Source: Streptomyces sp. Ncost-T10-10d (lineage in GTDB: Bacteria; Actinomycetota; Actinomycetes; Streptomycetales; Streptomycetaceae). Taken from it: a DNA stretch of 45,265 bases. The stretch spans positions 1 through 45,265 of the forward strand of contig NZ_FMDF01000202.1 in NCBI RefSeq assembly GCF_900091955.1. Reading direction: 5' to 3'. Positions 25,865 through 34,432 of this stretch are shown here, piece by piece. The notes beneath the pieces are model-generated. The model worked only from the letters and a program-made list of their open reading frames with translations. It was not told the origin of the DNA and did not search any database. The translations under genes were made by a program, and so were the position numbers. Within the stretch, counting starts at the first letter, position 1. Each line of letters begins with the position of its first letter.

Positions 25865-26929
25865 ATGTCCGATAGCCCGCGTGCTGATGTGACATCCCGG
25901 CTCCGATCTACCCTGACCGGCCACGAACATGGCGTCTGGTCGCTGGCGACTGCCGTGGTGGACGGTCGGCCCGTCGCCGTCACCGGCAGCCACGACGAGG
26001 CGGTCCGCATCTGGGACCTCAGCGATGGCCGACCTGTGGGTGGACCTCTGGTCGGCCACAACGGCTTGATCTGCAACGGCGAAGTATGGGCGGTGGCGAC
26101 AGCCGTGGTCGACGGTCGTCCCGTCGCCATATCCGGTGGCGGGAGCAATCTCATCCAGATGTGGGACCTGGCCACGGGCCGACATGTGAGTGAGCCGCTG
26201 GATCAAGGCATCGGCTGCATGTGCGCAGCGGCGACGACTGTAGTGGACAGGCGCCCCGTTGCCGTCACTGGTCATGCCGATGGCATGGTACGGCTATGGG
26301 ACCTGGCCGGCCGGGAACAGATCGGTGAGCCCCTGGCAGGCCACACCGACTGGGTGGAGGCAGTGGCCACAGCCGTGGTGCATGGTCGGCCCGTCGCCGT
26401 CACCGGCAGCAACGACAAGACCGTACGAGTATGGGACCTGACCGACCGGATACAGATCGGTGAGCCTTTGGCCGGCCACACCAACGAGGTACGCGCCGCA
26501 GCGACAGCCGTGGTCGACGGTCGTGCCATCGCCGTCACCGGCGACTTCGACGGGACGGTACGAGTATGGGACCTGGCCACCGGTCAGCCCGCAGCCGAGC
26601 CCCTGGAAGCACACTCCGAGGTGGGCGCAGTGACGACAGCGGTGGTGGGAAGCCGTCTCATTGCCCTGGCCGGCTGCGGGGACGGGACGGTACGGATCTG
26701 GGACCCGGTCACCGGGCAGCCAATCGGTGAACCCCTTGAAGGTCACAACGGCATGATCTGGGGAGCGGCGACAGCCATGGTGGACGGCCAGCCCGTCGCC
26801 GTCACCGGCAGCAACGACAAAACCGTACGAGTATGGGACCTGACCGGGCTCGCGACGTCCGTCCGAGTTGAACACGGCCCCGTCACCGGACCGGCAATAG
26901 GGCAGCGAACTACGCCTACAGCGCCCTAA
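25865..26929 (+). CDS. Seven-bladed WD40 beta-propeller protein
   Basis: A 354-aa protein made almost wholly of WD40 repeats. Seven repeats of about 45 residues are visible, each running GH...V.AVATAVVDGRPVAVTG, then D.TVRVWDL and G.P..EPL; the WD-type dipeptides fall near residues 42, 99, 144, 189, 234, 279 and 324. Seven blades make a complete propeller. Unlike most Streptomyces WD40 proteins there is no kinase, NACHT or trypsin-like domain attached, no signal peptide and no membrane segment, so it is probably a cytoplasmic scaffold or the detached C-terminal half of such a protein. It starts 24 nt after the IS701 remnant, so the IS may have removed an N-terminal part. ATG 25865 lacks a clear ribosome site. 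Confidence 0.85.
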   Translation: MSDSPRADVTSRLRSTLTGHEHGVWSLATAVVDGRPVAVTGSHDEAVRIWDLSDGRPVGGPLVGHNGLICNGEVWAVATAVVDGRPVAISGGGSNLIQMWDLATGRHVSEPLDQGIGCMCAAATTVVDRRPVAVTGHADGMVRLWDLAGREQIGEPLAGHTDWVEAVATAVVHGRPVAVTGSNDKTVRVWDLTDRIQIGEPLAGHTNEVRAAATAVVDGRAIAVTGDFDGTVRVWDLATGQPAAEPLEAHSEVGAVTTAVVGSRLIALAGCGDGTVRIWDPVTGQPIGEPLEGHNGMIWGAATAMVDGQPVAVTGSNDKTVRVWDLTGLATSVRVEHGPVTGPAIGQRTTPTAP

Positions 26930-27303
26930 CCTCGCCGTTTCGCTTGGGTTTGATGGCTGTCGAGGCGGAAACGCGAAAGTGCCTTCCTGGCCTGGGATGA
27001 TGAACCTTGCTGAGGGGTACTGTCGGTCCAGGCGGAGAGCACTTTCTACGTGCAGGGTATCGGGTTGCATCCCAAGGTCTATGTCAGTGCCGATGGTCGC
27101 ACGGGCATGGTGAAATCAACTCTGCGGAGACGAGGGCGGCTGGAACGGGGGAGGACGACATTGGTCCTCCTTGTGCAGGGTGTGGATTCGCTACCACCAC
27201 CGATACCGAGAGGCCCGCCCTCTTTGAAGGATTCCGTCTCATTCACCGGATTCGCTACAGAACACCCGATCTTGATTACTCCCGGGCAAGGTAAGATCTC
27301 GCT
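26930..27303. mobile_element. Possible IS1380-type end and transposase start fragment
   Basis: GAAAGTGC near 26975 and GCACTTTC near 27040 form an inverted pair. Just after, the plus strand reads VQGIGLHPKVYVSADGRTGM, like the first residues of IS1380-family transposases (HPKxxVSADGxG). Coding likeness stops after about 25 residues. Nothing else in this stretch is recognisable. Confidence 0.35.
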
Positions 27304-27718
27304 GGTGAAGACATGGACCGACCGCCCGACTGAAGTCGACCTCGAAGCCGTAGTCGGCGACTACTTCAGCCTGCTGCGAGCGGGGAGTCTCAGTGCCGCC
27401 GAACAGCTCGTTGAGTATGTATCGGACGCTCGAAAGCATTCTCGACATGTGCTCAGGTCGCTGTGGCGGGGTTCGGTCGAAGCCAGTGTTGATGTGGCCG
27501 GGGACGGCCGCGCCTTCGCCGCTGACGAGTGGGAGCATGACCTGTCATGGCTCAACGAACTCGACCTCGGGCATTTCGTCTGGGCCTACGCCGATGATGG
27601 CATTCATTTCTACGTCTACGTTAACTATCGAGGGCGGAGAATGGAGGTCGCGCTGTCGTTCTGGGCTAAGCCGACCGGCGCGGGTTGGGTTCTCGTGGAA
27701 CCGTCCGAACTCTGGTGA
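27304..27718 (+). CDS. Hypothetical protein, about 137 aa
   Basis: From GTG 27304 the frame encodes a compact acidic protein: VDLEAVVGDYFSLLRAGSLS, then AAEQLVEYVSDARKHSRHVL, WEHDLSWLNELDLGHFVWAY and HFYVYVNYRGRRMEVALSFW, ending VLVEPSELW. The alternation of strands and helices suggests an NTF2-like or SUKH-type small fold, but neither is certain. The upstream extension to 27050 belongs to a transposase-like fragment and is not counted. An AAGG lies 13 nt upstream, a weak ribosome site. The stop is 9 nt before the target duplication of the IS3 element, so the IS inserted just behind it without damage. Function is unknown. Confidence 0.55.
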
Positions 27719-27729
27719 ACGGCGCGGTC

Positions 27730-27759
27730 TGAGGCGCCCCGAAGTTCTCGGACAGCGGT
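27730..27759 (+). repeat. Left inverted repeat of IS3 element
   Basis: Begins TGAGGCGCCCCGAAG and ends TTCTCGGACAGCGGT. It pairs with 28923-28952. Confidence 0.9.
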
Positions 27760-27797
27760 CCCCATAGGATCGAAGTCCGGAACGGCGGAGAGAGCAC

Positions 27798-28089
27798 GTG
27801 GCACAGAAGCGTAGGAAGTTCAGTCCTGAGTTTCGGGACGAGGCGGTCAAGATGGTGGTCGCGGAGTCTCGCCCGATCGCGGAGTCTCGCCCGAGAGATA
27901 CAAGTGAACGAGGGAACGCTGGGCACCTGGGTCAGCCGGTACCGGCAAGAGCACGCCGGGGAGGAGCCTCCCCTGAACATCAGCGAACGCGCCCACCTGT
28001 GCGAACTTGAACGCGAGAACCGGGAACTCCGTATGAAGACCGAGTTCCTGGGAAAAGCGGCGGTCTTCTTCGCCCAGGAATACCGGTGA
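27798..28089 (+). pseudogene. IS3 orfA (HTH protein), frameshifted
   Basis: GTG 27798 starts AQKRRKFSPEFRDEAVKMVV, the classical IS3 orfA N-terminus. A near-duplicate GCGGAGTCTCGCCCGA occurs twice around 27858-27893 and shifts the frame. The rest is read in another frame as VNEGTLGTWVSRYRQEHAGE, then LCELERENRELRMKTEFLGK (leucine-zipper part) and AAVFFAQEYR, ending at 28089. A single-base change would restore it. Confidence 0.85.
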
Positions 28090-28908
28090 CGGAGAAGTAC
28101 GAGTTCATCGACGGCGAGGCCGACAACTTTCCCGTGCAGCAGATGTGCACCTGGGCGGGAGTATCCACGTCGGGCTTCTACCACTGGAGATCGAGGCCAG
28201 TGTCGGCCACCGCGAAGCGCCGTGCGGAACTGAGGGCCGTGATCCTCCAGGTCTTCTCTGACTCGGCCGGAGCGGAACTGGTCCGCGCGCTGATGCGCGA
28301 GCTCGGCCTGGTGCCATGCCGGCCGCGGCCCTGGCGGGCGACCACGATCGCTGATGATGTGGCGCCGGCCACGCCCGACCTGCTGGCCCGCGACTTCACC
28401 GCTGACGCTCCCGGGCGGAAACTGGTCAGCGATATCACCTACGTTCACACCTGGGCCGGGTCCTTTACCTCGCGACCGTCATCGACTGCCACACCAAAGC
28501 TGTGGTCGGTTGGGCGATGGACGACCACATGAAGACCTCTCTCATATCGAATGCACTCGATATGGCGGCCCGGAACATCGACCTCGCCGAAGGCTGCATA
28601 TTTCATTCCGATCGCGGCAGTCAATACACGTCTCGGGAACTTCGTTGCAAGCTCCACTCGTTGGGCCTGCGAGCTTCGGTCGGCCGCACCGGTGTCTGTT
28701 GGGACAATGCGATGGCTGAATCATTCTTCGGCGCCCTCAAGAACGAACTCGTGCACCGAACTACGTTCCCAACACGCGCGCATGCCCGCCGGCGATCGTC
28801 CGCTACATCGAGATGTTCTACAATCGAAAACGCCTCCACTCCGGACTCGGCTACAGGACTCCCGCTGAAATTCACGCCGAGTACGAGGAGTTGCAGGCAG
28901 TGGCATAA
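28086..28908 (+). pseudogene. IS3 orfB (rve integrase-type transposase), frameshifted with small deletion
   Basis: GTG 28086 begins TEKYEFIDGEADNFPVQQMC, the orfB N-terminus. Around SDSAGAELVRALMRELG about 18 residues usual in the family (a YGYRRVHAQL-like part) appear to be missing. The catalytic domain starts with GRKLVSDITYVHTW (first Asp). A shift near 28455 leads to LYLATVIDCHTKAVVGWAMD and IFHSDRGSQYTS (second Asp), then CWDNAMAESFFGALKNELVH (Glu). A second shift near 28785 leads to YIEMFYNRKRLHSGLGYRTP, with TAA at 28906-28908. DDE residues exist but not in one frame. Confidence 0.85.
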
Positions 28909-28922
28909 CGAGAACCCTCAAC

Positions 28923-28952
28923 ACCGCTGTCCGAGAAGCGCAGGGCCCCTCA
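28923..28952 (-). repeat. Right inverted repeat of IS3 element
   Basis: Its complement begins TGAGGGGCCCTGCGC and ends TTCTCGGACAGCGGT. It pairs with 27730-27759. Confidence 0.9.
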
Positions 28953-29103
28953 GTCCAGAGGTGCTCCGGAACGCCGGCCGGTCCGGCCGGCCACTCCAGC
29001 ATGCCTCCGCCACCACCCCGCCCGGAGCCCTGGGCCAGATGCCTTGACGCGTTCCTGGCGCGCGGGCCGGACACGCGTGGACGGGTGCTTCACGGAAGGC
29101 GGG

Positions 29104-29176
29104 GCAGGCCGTCGCGGCCATGCCCTTCGACACCCCGCGCCCCCTCAGAGCCCGTCGCCCGGCTGCGGCGGGTCCA
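29104..29176. repeat. 73-bp direct repeat, copy 1 (3' end of response regulator gene)
   Basis: Matches 33748-33820 in the same orientation at 72 of 73 positions (the difference is at 29149). It covers the last ten codons of the response regulator and 41 bp beyond its stop. The two copies enclose the whole two-component/MMPL block. Confidence 0.9.
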
Positions 29177-29831
29177 CCCGTACCAGGCCCGACTGGTAGG
29201 CCATGGCGACCAGTTGGGCCCGGTGCCGGGCTCCCAGCTTGCTCATCGCCCGCCCGACATGGGTGCGTACGGTCAGCGGGCTGACACGCATCCGCTCGGC
29301 GATCTCGTCGTTCGACAGCCCCTCGGCGGCCTGCGCCATGACTTCGCGCTCGCGGGCGGTCAGGACGTCCAGGGCCCCGGGCACGGCGATGCCGACCTCC
29401 GGGCGGGCGAGATAGCGGGTGATCAGGGCCCGGGTCGCGGTGGGCGACAGGAGCGTGTCGCCCGAGGCCACCGTGCGGATCGCGTCCAGGAGTTCCCCGG
29501 GGCCGACGTCCTTGCCGAGGAAGCCGCTGGCTCCCGCGCGCAGGGCCCGCGCCACGTATTCGTCGATCTCGAACGTGGTGAGGATGAGGATGCGGGTCTC
29601 CCGCAGCGCCTCGTCGCGGCAGATCTCCTCGGTCGCCGCCAGCCCGTCGAGGCCCGGCATGCGGATGTCCATCACGACCACGTCCGGCGCGGTGGCGCGG
29701 GCCTGCTCCACCGCCTCCCAGCCGTCCGCCGCGACACCGACGACCTCCATGTCGTCGTTCGATTCGATCAGCAGCCGGAAGGTTCCGGCCAGCAGCGCCT
29801 GGTCATCGGCCAGCAGTACCCGGATGGTCAC
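29145..29831 (-). CDS. NarL/LuxR-type response regulator
   Basis: A 228-aa two-component response regulator. The receiver domain (1-120) has the acidic pair Asp9/Asp10, phospho-acceptor Asp55 in VVVMDIRMPGLDG, the Thr in ILTTFEIDEYV and Lys in FLGKDVGPGELL. The C-terminal HTH (160-220) reads LTAREREVMAQAAEGLSNDE, then IAERMRVSPLTVRTHVGRAM. It overlaps the kinase gene by 4 nt, so the pair is translationally coupled. Since the MMPL exporter lies upstream in the same direction, it probably controls export of a toxic or membrane-active compound. Its 3' end is duplicated near 33.8 kb. Confidence 0.93.
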   Translation of the reverse strand: MTIRVLLADDQALLAGTFRLLIESNDDMEVVGVAADGWEAVEQARATAPDVVVMDIRMPGLDGLAATEEICRDEALRETRILILTTFEIDEYVARALRAGASGFLGKDVGPGELLDAIRTVASGDTLLSPTATRALITRYLARPEVGIAVPGALDVLTAREREVMAQAAEGLSNDEIAERMRVSPLTVRTHVGRAMSKLGARHRAQLVAMAYQSGLVRVDPPQPGDGL

Positions 29832-31090
29832 CGCGCCGTCCTCTCGTGGTCGTCCTGGTGGGGTTCGGGTTCCGCCGTCTCCAGGGGAAGTTCCGTGGTC
29901 ACTTCGAAACCGCCGCTCGCCCGGTGCCCGGCGGCCAGCCGGCCACCGACGGACAGGGCCCGTTCCCGCATGCCGATGAGGCCGTACCCGGGCGCGCCCT
30001 CCGTCCGCGGCTCGTGTCCGTCGTCGGTGATGGTGAGGGTGAGCAGACGGCGCGTGTAGCGGAGCCGGACCGAGGCCGTCGCGGAGCCCGCGTGCTTGGT
30101 GACGTTGGTCAGCGCTTCCTGCACGATCCGGTACGCGGTCAGGTCCGTGCCCGACGACAGCGCTCGCTTCTCACCCTCCACCGATACCGAGACGACGAGG
30201 CCCGTCCGCTCGAACGAGGCGATCAGCTCCGGGAGCTGGGCCAGCCCGGGGGAGGGTTCCAGAGGCGTCTCCGGGTCGCCCTCGCGGCGCAGCAGCCCCA
30301 CGGCCGCCTTGAGTTCGCGCAGCGCGGAGGAGGTGGTTCCGGCAAGCTGGTCCATCATGTCCTGCGCCTGTTCGGGCCGGCTGCGCAGCAGGTACGCGGC
30401 GGTGGCCGCCTGCGCGTGGGCGAGGGCGATGTGATGCGCGACGATGTCGTGGAGTTCGCGGGCGATGCGGGTCCGCTCCTCGCTCACCCGGCGGCGCGCC
30501 TCCTCCTCGCGGGTGCGTTCCGCCAGTTCGGCCCGTGCCTCCACGGCGGCGACATGGTCGCGCCGGGTCCGTACCGACTCACCGACGGCGCCCGCCAGCA
30601 GGACGCAGGAGAGGGTGCCGATCTGGTCGGGCCGCAGCAGCGCGCCCTTGCCCCAGCCGACGGAGACGATGACGAGGGCGACGGCCACCCCGGCCGTGTA
30701 CACCGTGGTCGTGCGCAGGTCCGTACGCAGGGCCAGGAGATAGAGGGCGACCAGGGCGGCGCCGGCGACGCTGGGGCCGGGGTCGAACCCGATGCGGCCG
30801 CCCATGACGCCCAGGACGCCACCGCACATCGTCGTCACCGCCACCACCGTGCGCGGGAATCTGCGCTGCCCCAGCAGCAGAACGGCGGACGGTACGACGG
30901 CGGCCAGGGAGAAGCCGAGCGTCGGGACGCGGACGATCCGGGCGTCGGTCAGGGTGCTGGAGAAGACCGCGAAGACCCACACCACCACGGTCACCGCCAC
31001 GTCGACGGCCCGGGGGTGGCGTCGGGCCCACTGCCACCAGTCGGTGAACACGCAGTCTCTCTTCCTCTTCCGCAGGGTCTGTCCGGCCAT
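29828..31090 (-). CDS. Sensor histidine kinase (HisKA_3 type)
   Basis: A 420-aa membrane sensor kinase of the NarX/DesK-like class found in actinomycetes. Four to six hydrophobic segments fill residues about 30-170 (for example DVAVTVVVWVFAVFS and AAVVPSAVLLLG), with no large extracellular loop, so it may sense within the membrane. A coiled linker (180-205) precedes the dimerisation helix with phospho-acceptor His214 in RIARELHDIVAHH. The ATPase domain has the N box (YRIVQEALTNVTKHAG), DDGHEPRT and GYGLIGMRERALSVGG. It is coupled to the response regulator. A long hairpin (31126-31177) separates it from the upstream MMPL gene. Confidence 0.92.
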   Translation of the reverse strand: MAGQTLRKRKRDCVFTDWWQWARRHPRAVDVAVTVVVWVFAVFSSTLTDARIVRVPTLGFSLAAVVPSAVLLLGQRRFPRTVVAVTTMCGGVLGVMGGRIGFDPGPSVAGAALVALYLLALRTDLRTTTVYTAGVAVALVIVSVGWGKGALLRPDQIGTLSCVLLAGAVGESVRTRRDHVAAVEARAELAERTREEEARRRVSEERTRIARELHDIVAHHIALAHAQAATAAYLLRSRPEQAQDMMDQLAGTTSSALRELKAAVGLLRREGDPETPLEPSPGLAQLPELIASFERTGLVVSVSVEGEKRALSSGTDLTAYRIVQEALTNVTKHAGSATASVRLRYTRRLLTLTITDDGHEPRTEGAPGYGLIGMRERALSVGGRLAAGHRASGGFEVTTELPLETAEPEPHQDDHERTAR

Positions 31091-31125
31091 CCATGGTCGT
31101 CGACTCGGCCGTCTGCCCGCGAAGG

Positions 31126-31177
31126 GCGGCCGGAGGCCCGTCCGTCATGCGCTCGACGCACGGGCCTCCGGCCGCCT
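31126..31177 (-). terminator. 17-bp perfect inverted repeat between MMPL and kinase genes
   Basis: GGCGGCCGGAGGCCCGT (31126-31142) and ACGGGCCTCCGGCCGCC (31161-31177) pair without mismatch around an 18-nt loop. It lies 18 bp after the MMPL stop in the direction of transcription, so it may end the MMPL transcript or act as an mRNA-stabilising processing site within an operon. Confidence 0.65.
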
Positions 31178-31195
31178 CACGTCACTCACCGCGGC

Positions 31196-33403
31196 TCATA
31201 CGCGCACGGGATCGGGGTCGGGTTCCGCCGTCGGCGCGGGCGCCGCGGGAGCGCCGCGGGTCAGCTTCTCGCCCTCGACATCCACCCGGGGCACGACCTT
31301 CCCCAGCCACCCGGGCAGCCACCACGCCCGGTCGCCGAGGAGGGCGAGCACGGCCGGGACGACTGCCATGCGGACGATGAACGCGTCGAAGAAGACGGCC
31401 GAGGCCAGACCGAGCCCCATCATCTTGATCATCGACTCGCTCATCCCGATGAACCCGGCGAACACCGCGATCATGATGACGGCCGCGGCTCCGACGACGC
31501 GCGCGCTGTGCCGGAACCCGGTGACGATCGCCTCGCCAGGCCGTTCCCCGTGGACGTACGCCTCCCGCATCCGGGTCACGAGGAAGACCTCGTAGTCCAT
31601 AGCCAGACCGAAGACCACCCCGATCAGGAAGATTGGCATCATGCTCATCACGGGTCCGGTCTGCTCGACGCCGAGGGCGTCGGCCAGCCAGCCCCATTGG
31701 AAGACCGCCACGATCGTGCCGAAGGCCGCCGTCACGGACAGCAGGAAGCCGAGGGCTGCTTTGAGCGGGACCAGCAGCGAGCGGAAGACGATCATCAGGA
31801 GCAGGAAGGCCAGCCCGACAACAAGTGCGAGGTAGGGGACCAGCGCGTCGGTGACCTTCTGCGACACGTCGATGTTCACCGCGGTCGTGCCGGTGACGAG
31901 CATCGTCGCGCCGGTCTCGGACTCCAGGCCATGTGCCTCGTCGCGGATGGTGCGGACGAGGTCCGTGGTGTCCGCGGTACTCGGCCCGGTGGCGGGTACG
32001 GCGGTGAGCACGGCGGTGTCACCGGCCTTGTTGAAGGCGGGAGGTGTCACGGCCACGATGCCGTCGGTGGTGGAGAGTTCCTTGGCGGCCCGCGCCGCCG
32101 CGGCCTTCGGGTCGTCCGAGCCCTTGGCGTCGACGACCACGGTGAGCGGCCCGTTGAAGCCGGGGCCGAAGCCGTGGGCCAGGGCGTCGTAGGCGCGGCG
32201 CTGGGTGGTCGAGGTGGGCTTCGACTCGTCGCCCGGCATGCCGAGTCGGAGATCGAGCGCCGGTACGGAGATCAAGCCGAGGCCGAGGATGCCGAGCACC
32301 AGGACCGCGAGGGGCCGACGGATCACGAAGCGGGCCCAGCGGGTGCCCATGTTGGGCCGGTCGTCCTTGGCGCGCTGCCCGCCCCGTGCCTTGCGCTGGG
32401 TGCGCGGCAGGACGGCCTTCTGGAAGAAGCCGAGCAGCGCGGGCAGCAGGGTCATCGCCACCAGGACGGCGATCACGACGGTGCCGGCCGCGGCGAGGCC
32501 CATCCTGGTCAGGACGGGAATGCCGACCACGGCCAGGCCCGCCAGGGCGATGACGACGGTGAGACCGGCGAAGACGACGGCGGAGCCCGCCGTTCCCACG
32601 GCCCGTGCCGCGGCCTCCTCCGCACTGTGGCCCTCCGCGCGTTCCGTCCGGTAGCGCGAGACGATGAACAGGGCGTAGTCGATGCCGACCGCGAGCCCCA
32701 GCATCAGGGCGAGCGTGGTCGTGGTCGTGGACATCCCGATGGCGACGATCGACGCCACACCCACGCCGATGCCGACGATCGCGGTGAGCAGCGGGAGGCC
32801 CGCCGCGGCGAGCGATCCGAAGGTGATGAGCAGGACGACCGCCGCGGCGGCGACACCGATGAGTTCGGTCGTGCCGCCGAGCTCCCCCTTCGGCACCAGG
32901 GCCGAACCGCCGAGCTCCACGGTCAGGCCCGCGTCCCGCCCGTTCTCGGCGGCGTCCTCCAGCGCCTTGGTGGTGGCGTCGGTGAGGTCGGTGCTCTGTA
33001 CGTCGTACGAGACGGTGGAGTACGCGGTCGTGCCGTCCTTGCTGACGGCCCCGGCCATCTCGAACGGGTTGAGGGCGCCCTTGACCTGCGAGCCGCCTGC
33101 CACGTCCGTGACGATCTTCTCGACGGCGGCCTTGTTCGGGCCCGCGGTGACCTTCTGGCCCTTGGGCGCGACGAAGACGATACGGGCGTCGGCGGCCTTG
33201 GAATTGCCGCCGGGGAAGCGCTGGTCCAGCAGGTCGAACGCCTTCTGCGACTCCGTGCCGGGCATCGAGAACCCGTCCTCGGGGGCGGTCGGCGCCTTGG
33301 CCGCGGCGAATGCGCAGGCGGCCAGGACCGCCACCCAGAGCAGGGCGACGAGCCGGCGTCTCCGGAAGGAGAAGCGGCCCAGCCGGTAGAGGAAGGTAGC
33401 CAC
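31196..33403 (-). CDS. MMPL-family RND transporter
   Basis: An inner-membrane exporter of about 735 aa with the MMPL layout of two repeats, each with one transmembrane helix, a large extracytoplasmic domain and a five-helix bundle. The first helix follows RRRRLVALLWVAVLAACAFA. The repeated signatures DYALFIVSRYRTER (first half) and DYEVFLVTRMREAY (second half) carry the Asp-Tyr pairs that relay protons. The C-terminal tail is Pro/Ala-rich. A GTG at 33403 with GGAG upstream fits the family N-terminus (VATFLYRLGRFSF); an upstream in-frame start at 33436 is less likely. MMPL proteins export lipids, siderophores or drugs. The two-component genes downstream probably regulate it. Confidence 0.92.
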   Translation of the reverse strand: MATFLYRLGRFSFRRRRLVALLWVAVLAACAFAAAKAPTAPEDGFSMPGTESQKAFDLLDQRFPGGNSKAADARIVFVAPKGQKVTAGPNKAAVEKIVTDVAGGSQVKGALNPFEMAGAVSKDGTTAYSTVSYDVQSTDLTDATTKALEDAAENGRDAGLTVELGGSALVPKGELGGTTELIGVAAAAVVLLITFGSLAAAGLPLLTAIVGIGVGVASIVAIGMSTTTTTLALMLGLAVGIDYALFIVSRYRTERAEGHSAEEAAARAVGTAGSAVVFAGLTVVIALAGLAVVGIPVLTRMGLAAAGTVVIAVLVAMTLLPALLGFFQKAVLPRTQRKARGGQRAKDDRPNMGTRWARFVIRRPLAVLVLGILGLGLISVPALDLRLGMPGDESKPTSTTQRRAYDALAHGFGPGFNGPLTVVVDAKGSDDPKAAAARAAKELSTTDGIVAVTPPAFNKAGDTAVLTAVPATGPSTADTTDLVRTIRDEAHGLESETGATMLVTGTTAVNIDVSQKVTDALVPYLALVVGLAFLLLMIVFRSLLVPLKAALGFLLSVTAAFGTIVAVFQWGWLADALGVEQTGPVMSMMPIFLIGVVFGLAMDYEVFLVTRMREAYVHGERPGEAIVTGFRHSARVVGAAAVIMIAVFAGFIGMSESMIKMMGLGLASAVFFDAFIVRMAVVPAVLALLGDRAWWLPGWLGKVVPRVDVEGEKLTRGAPAAPAPTAEPDPDPVRV

Positions 33404-33747
33404 GAAGAGGCGCTCCAGTCTGTCTGGGTCGGGCAACGGGTCGGCGGCGTGAGTGCCGCGCTCCGGCCGTGCCTGTGCCGTGCCGGGGCACGGCGGGGCC
33501 GGAGGAATGCCTCAATCCTTCGTGAACGGGGGCGTCATCGTCGTCGTCCGCCTGCATGGAGTCGTACGTACTGCCGCTGCCGTACGCGGCGGGTGCGCCG
33601 TACCTCGTGAACAGGACGGCGCCGGCGCATCGGGTCATCCCCTGGGTCCATCACCCTCCGCCGGGCACCCGGCCGTCGTCCGTGGCCTCCGTGGCCGCGC
33701 CGCGCACTGTTCCCGTCCGCCGCCGTCGGCCGGGGCCTGCTGGCCTC

Positions 33748-33820
33748 GCAGGCCGTCGCGGCCATGCCCTTCGACACCCCGCGCCCCCTCAGCGCCCGTC
33801 GCCCGGCTGCGGCGGGTCCA
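33748..33820. repeat. 73-bp direct repeat, copy 2
   Basis: Same sequence as 29104-29176 with one difference (33793). Here it carries a stranded copy of the final ten codons of a response regulator, joined at 33820 to a WD40 fragment. Confidence 0.9.
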
Positions 33821-34176
33821 GTCACCCCACCGACAGTGTTGGTCAGGGGTTCGCCGATGTGTCTGCCCGTGGCAAGGTCCCAGACCTGCACCGTCCCGTC
33901 GCCGCTACCACTGACCACGCGGGATCGGCCCTCCACCACTGCGGTCGCTGCGGTATAAACGCTGCGGGTATGGCCGACGACAGGATTGCTGACCCGCTCA
34001 CGCGCGGTGAAGTCCCACAGCCGTACTGTCCCGTCGCCGTCGCGGGTGACGGCCAGGGGGCCGTCGTCGGCCGCCACGGCCGCTACCTGCTTTGCCCGCC
34101 GTAACGGTGGGAGCGTCATCCAGCCTGAGCCGACCGGCCACACCTGACTGATGCTTTTACCGGCGGAGCCTTCCAC
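33821..34176 (-). pseudogene. WD40-repeat fragment
   Basis: About 118 residues from 34176 contain two WD40 repeats: GPLAVTRDGDGTVRLWDFTA and SRVVSGSGDGTVQVWDLATG, with GHTRSVYTAATAVVEG between them. Homology ends at 33820, the edge of the 73-bp repeat, after which the frame runs through antisense-like sequence. The repeats resemble those of the intact propeller at 25.9-26.9 kb. It is a truncated gene whose 3' part was replaced when the two-component/MMPL block was brought in or duplicated. Confidence 0.65.
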
Positions 34177-34365
34177 TGGGACGACTGCTTGCTGTCGTCA
34201 CCGGTGTGTCTTCTCTGCCTGTCCGGGAGGGACGGCGGTCCTTGCCATCGAACGCCGCCAGGGAGCGTGCCCCAGGCAGAAGCGCTTGTTCCAGAGGGCG
34301 TAGGAGTGTGTCCTCCAGGCCTCCCAGCGCTTCGGCGCTTGGCCTCCCTCCACCTCGGCCGGCCT
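34177..34365. other. Gene-free stretch with small hairpin
   Basis: No gene is supported. AGCGC-TTCG-GCGCT (34326-34339) is a stable tetraloop hairpin that could be a terminator. Confidence 0.4.
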
Positions 34366-34402
34366 CTACAGTTGTAGTGGCAGTGGTACTCTACTTCTGT
34401 AG
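34366..34402. promoter_or_regulatory. Twin TetR operator half-palindromes
   Basis: CTACAGTTGTAG (34366-34377) and CTACTTCTGTAG (34391-34402) share the form CTAC-N4-GTAG and are 25 bp apart. They lie 31-67 bp before the TetR start and probably bind that repressor. Confidence 0.65.
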
Positions 34403-34432
34403 AGGAATTGGGCGTGTGAATAGGAAGCGACT

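Larger units (their letters stand above)
27730..28952 (+). mobile_element. IS3-family insertion sequence, complete ends, inactive
   Basis: A 1223-bp element bounded by 30-bp imperfect inverted repeats (27730-27759 and 28923-28952) that begin TGAGG and share the 15-bp inner half TTCTCGGACAGCGGT; 25 of 30 positions match. GTC occurs directly outside each end (27727-27729 and 28953-28955), a 3-bp target duplication normal for IS3 elements. Inside, orfA (27798-28089) and orfB (28086-28908) overlap by ATGA-type coupling. Both are frameshifted, so the element cannot move on its own but its ends could be mobilised by a related transposase. Confidence 0.9.

Noticed and set aside
28973..28992. GCCGGCCGGTCCGGCCGGCC as a terminator for the response regulator.
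   Set aside because: It is a simple GGCC-rich run with an imperfect dyad and lies 150 bp past the stop; not convincing.
29846..33610. Very long open frame (over 1200 codons) on the plus strand across the kinase and MMPL genes.
   Set aside because: It is antisense to two well-recognised genes, has Arg/Gly/His-rich low-complexity composition and no domains; such shadows are common at this G+C.
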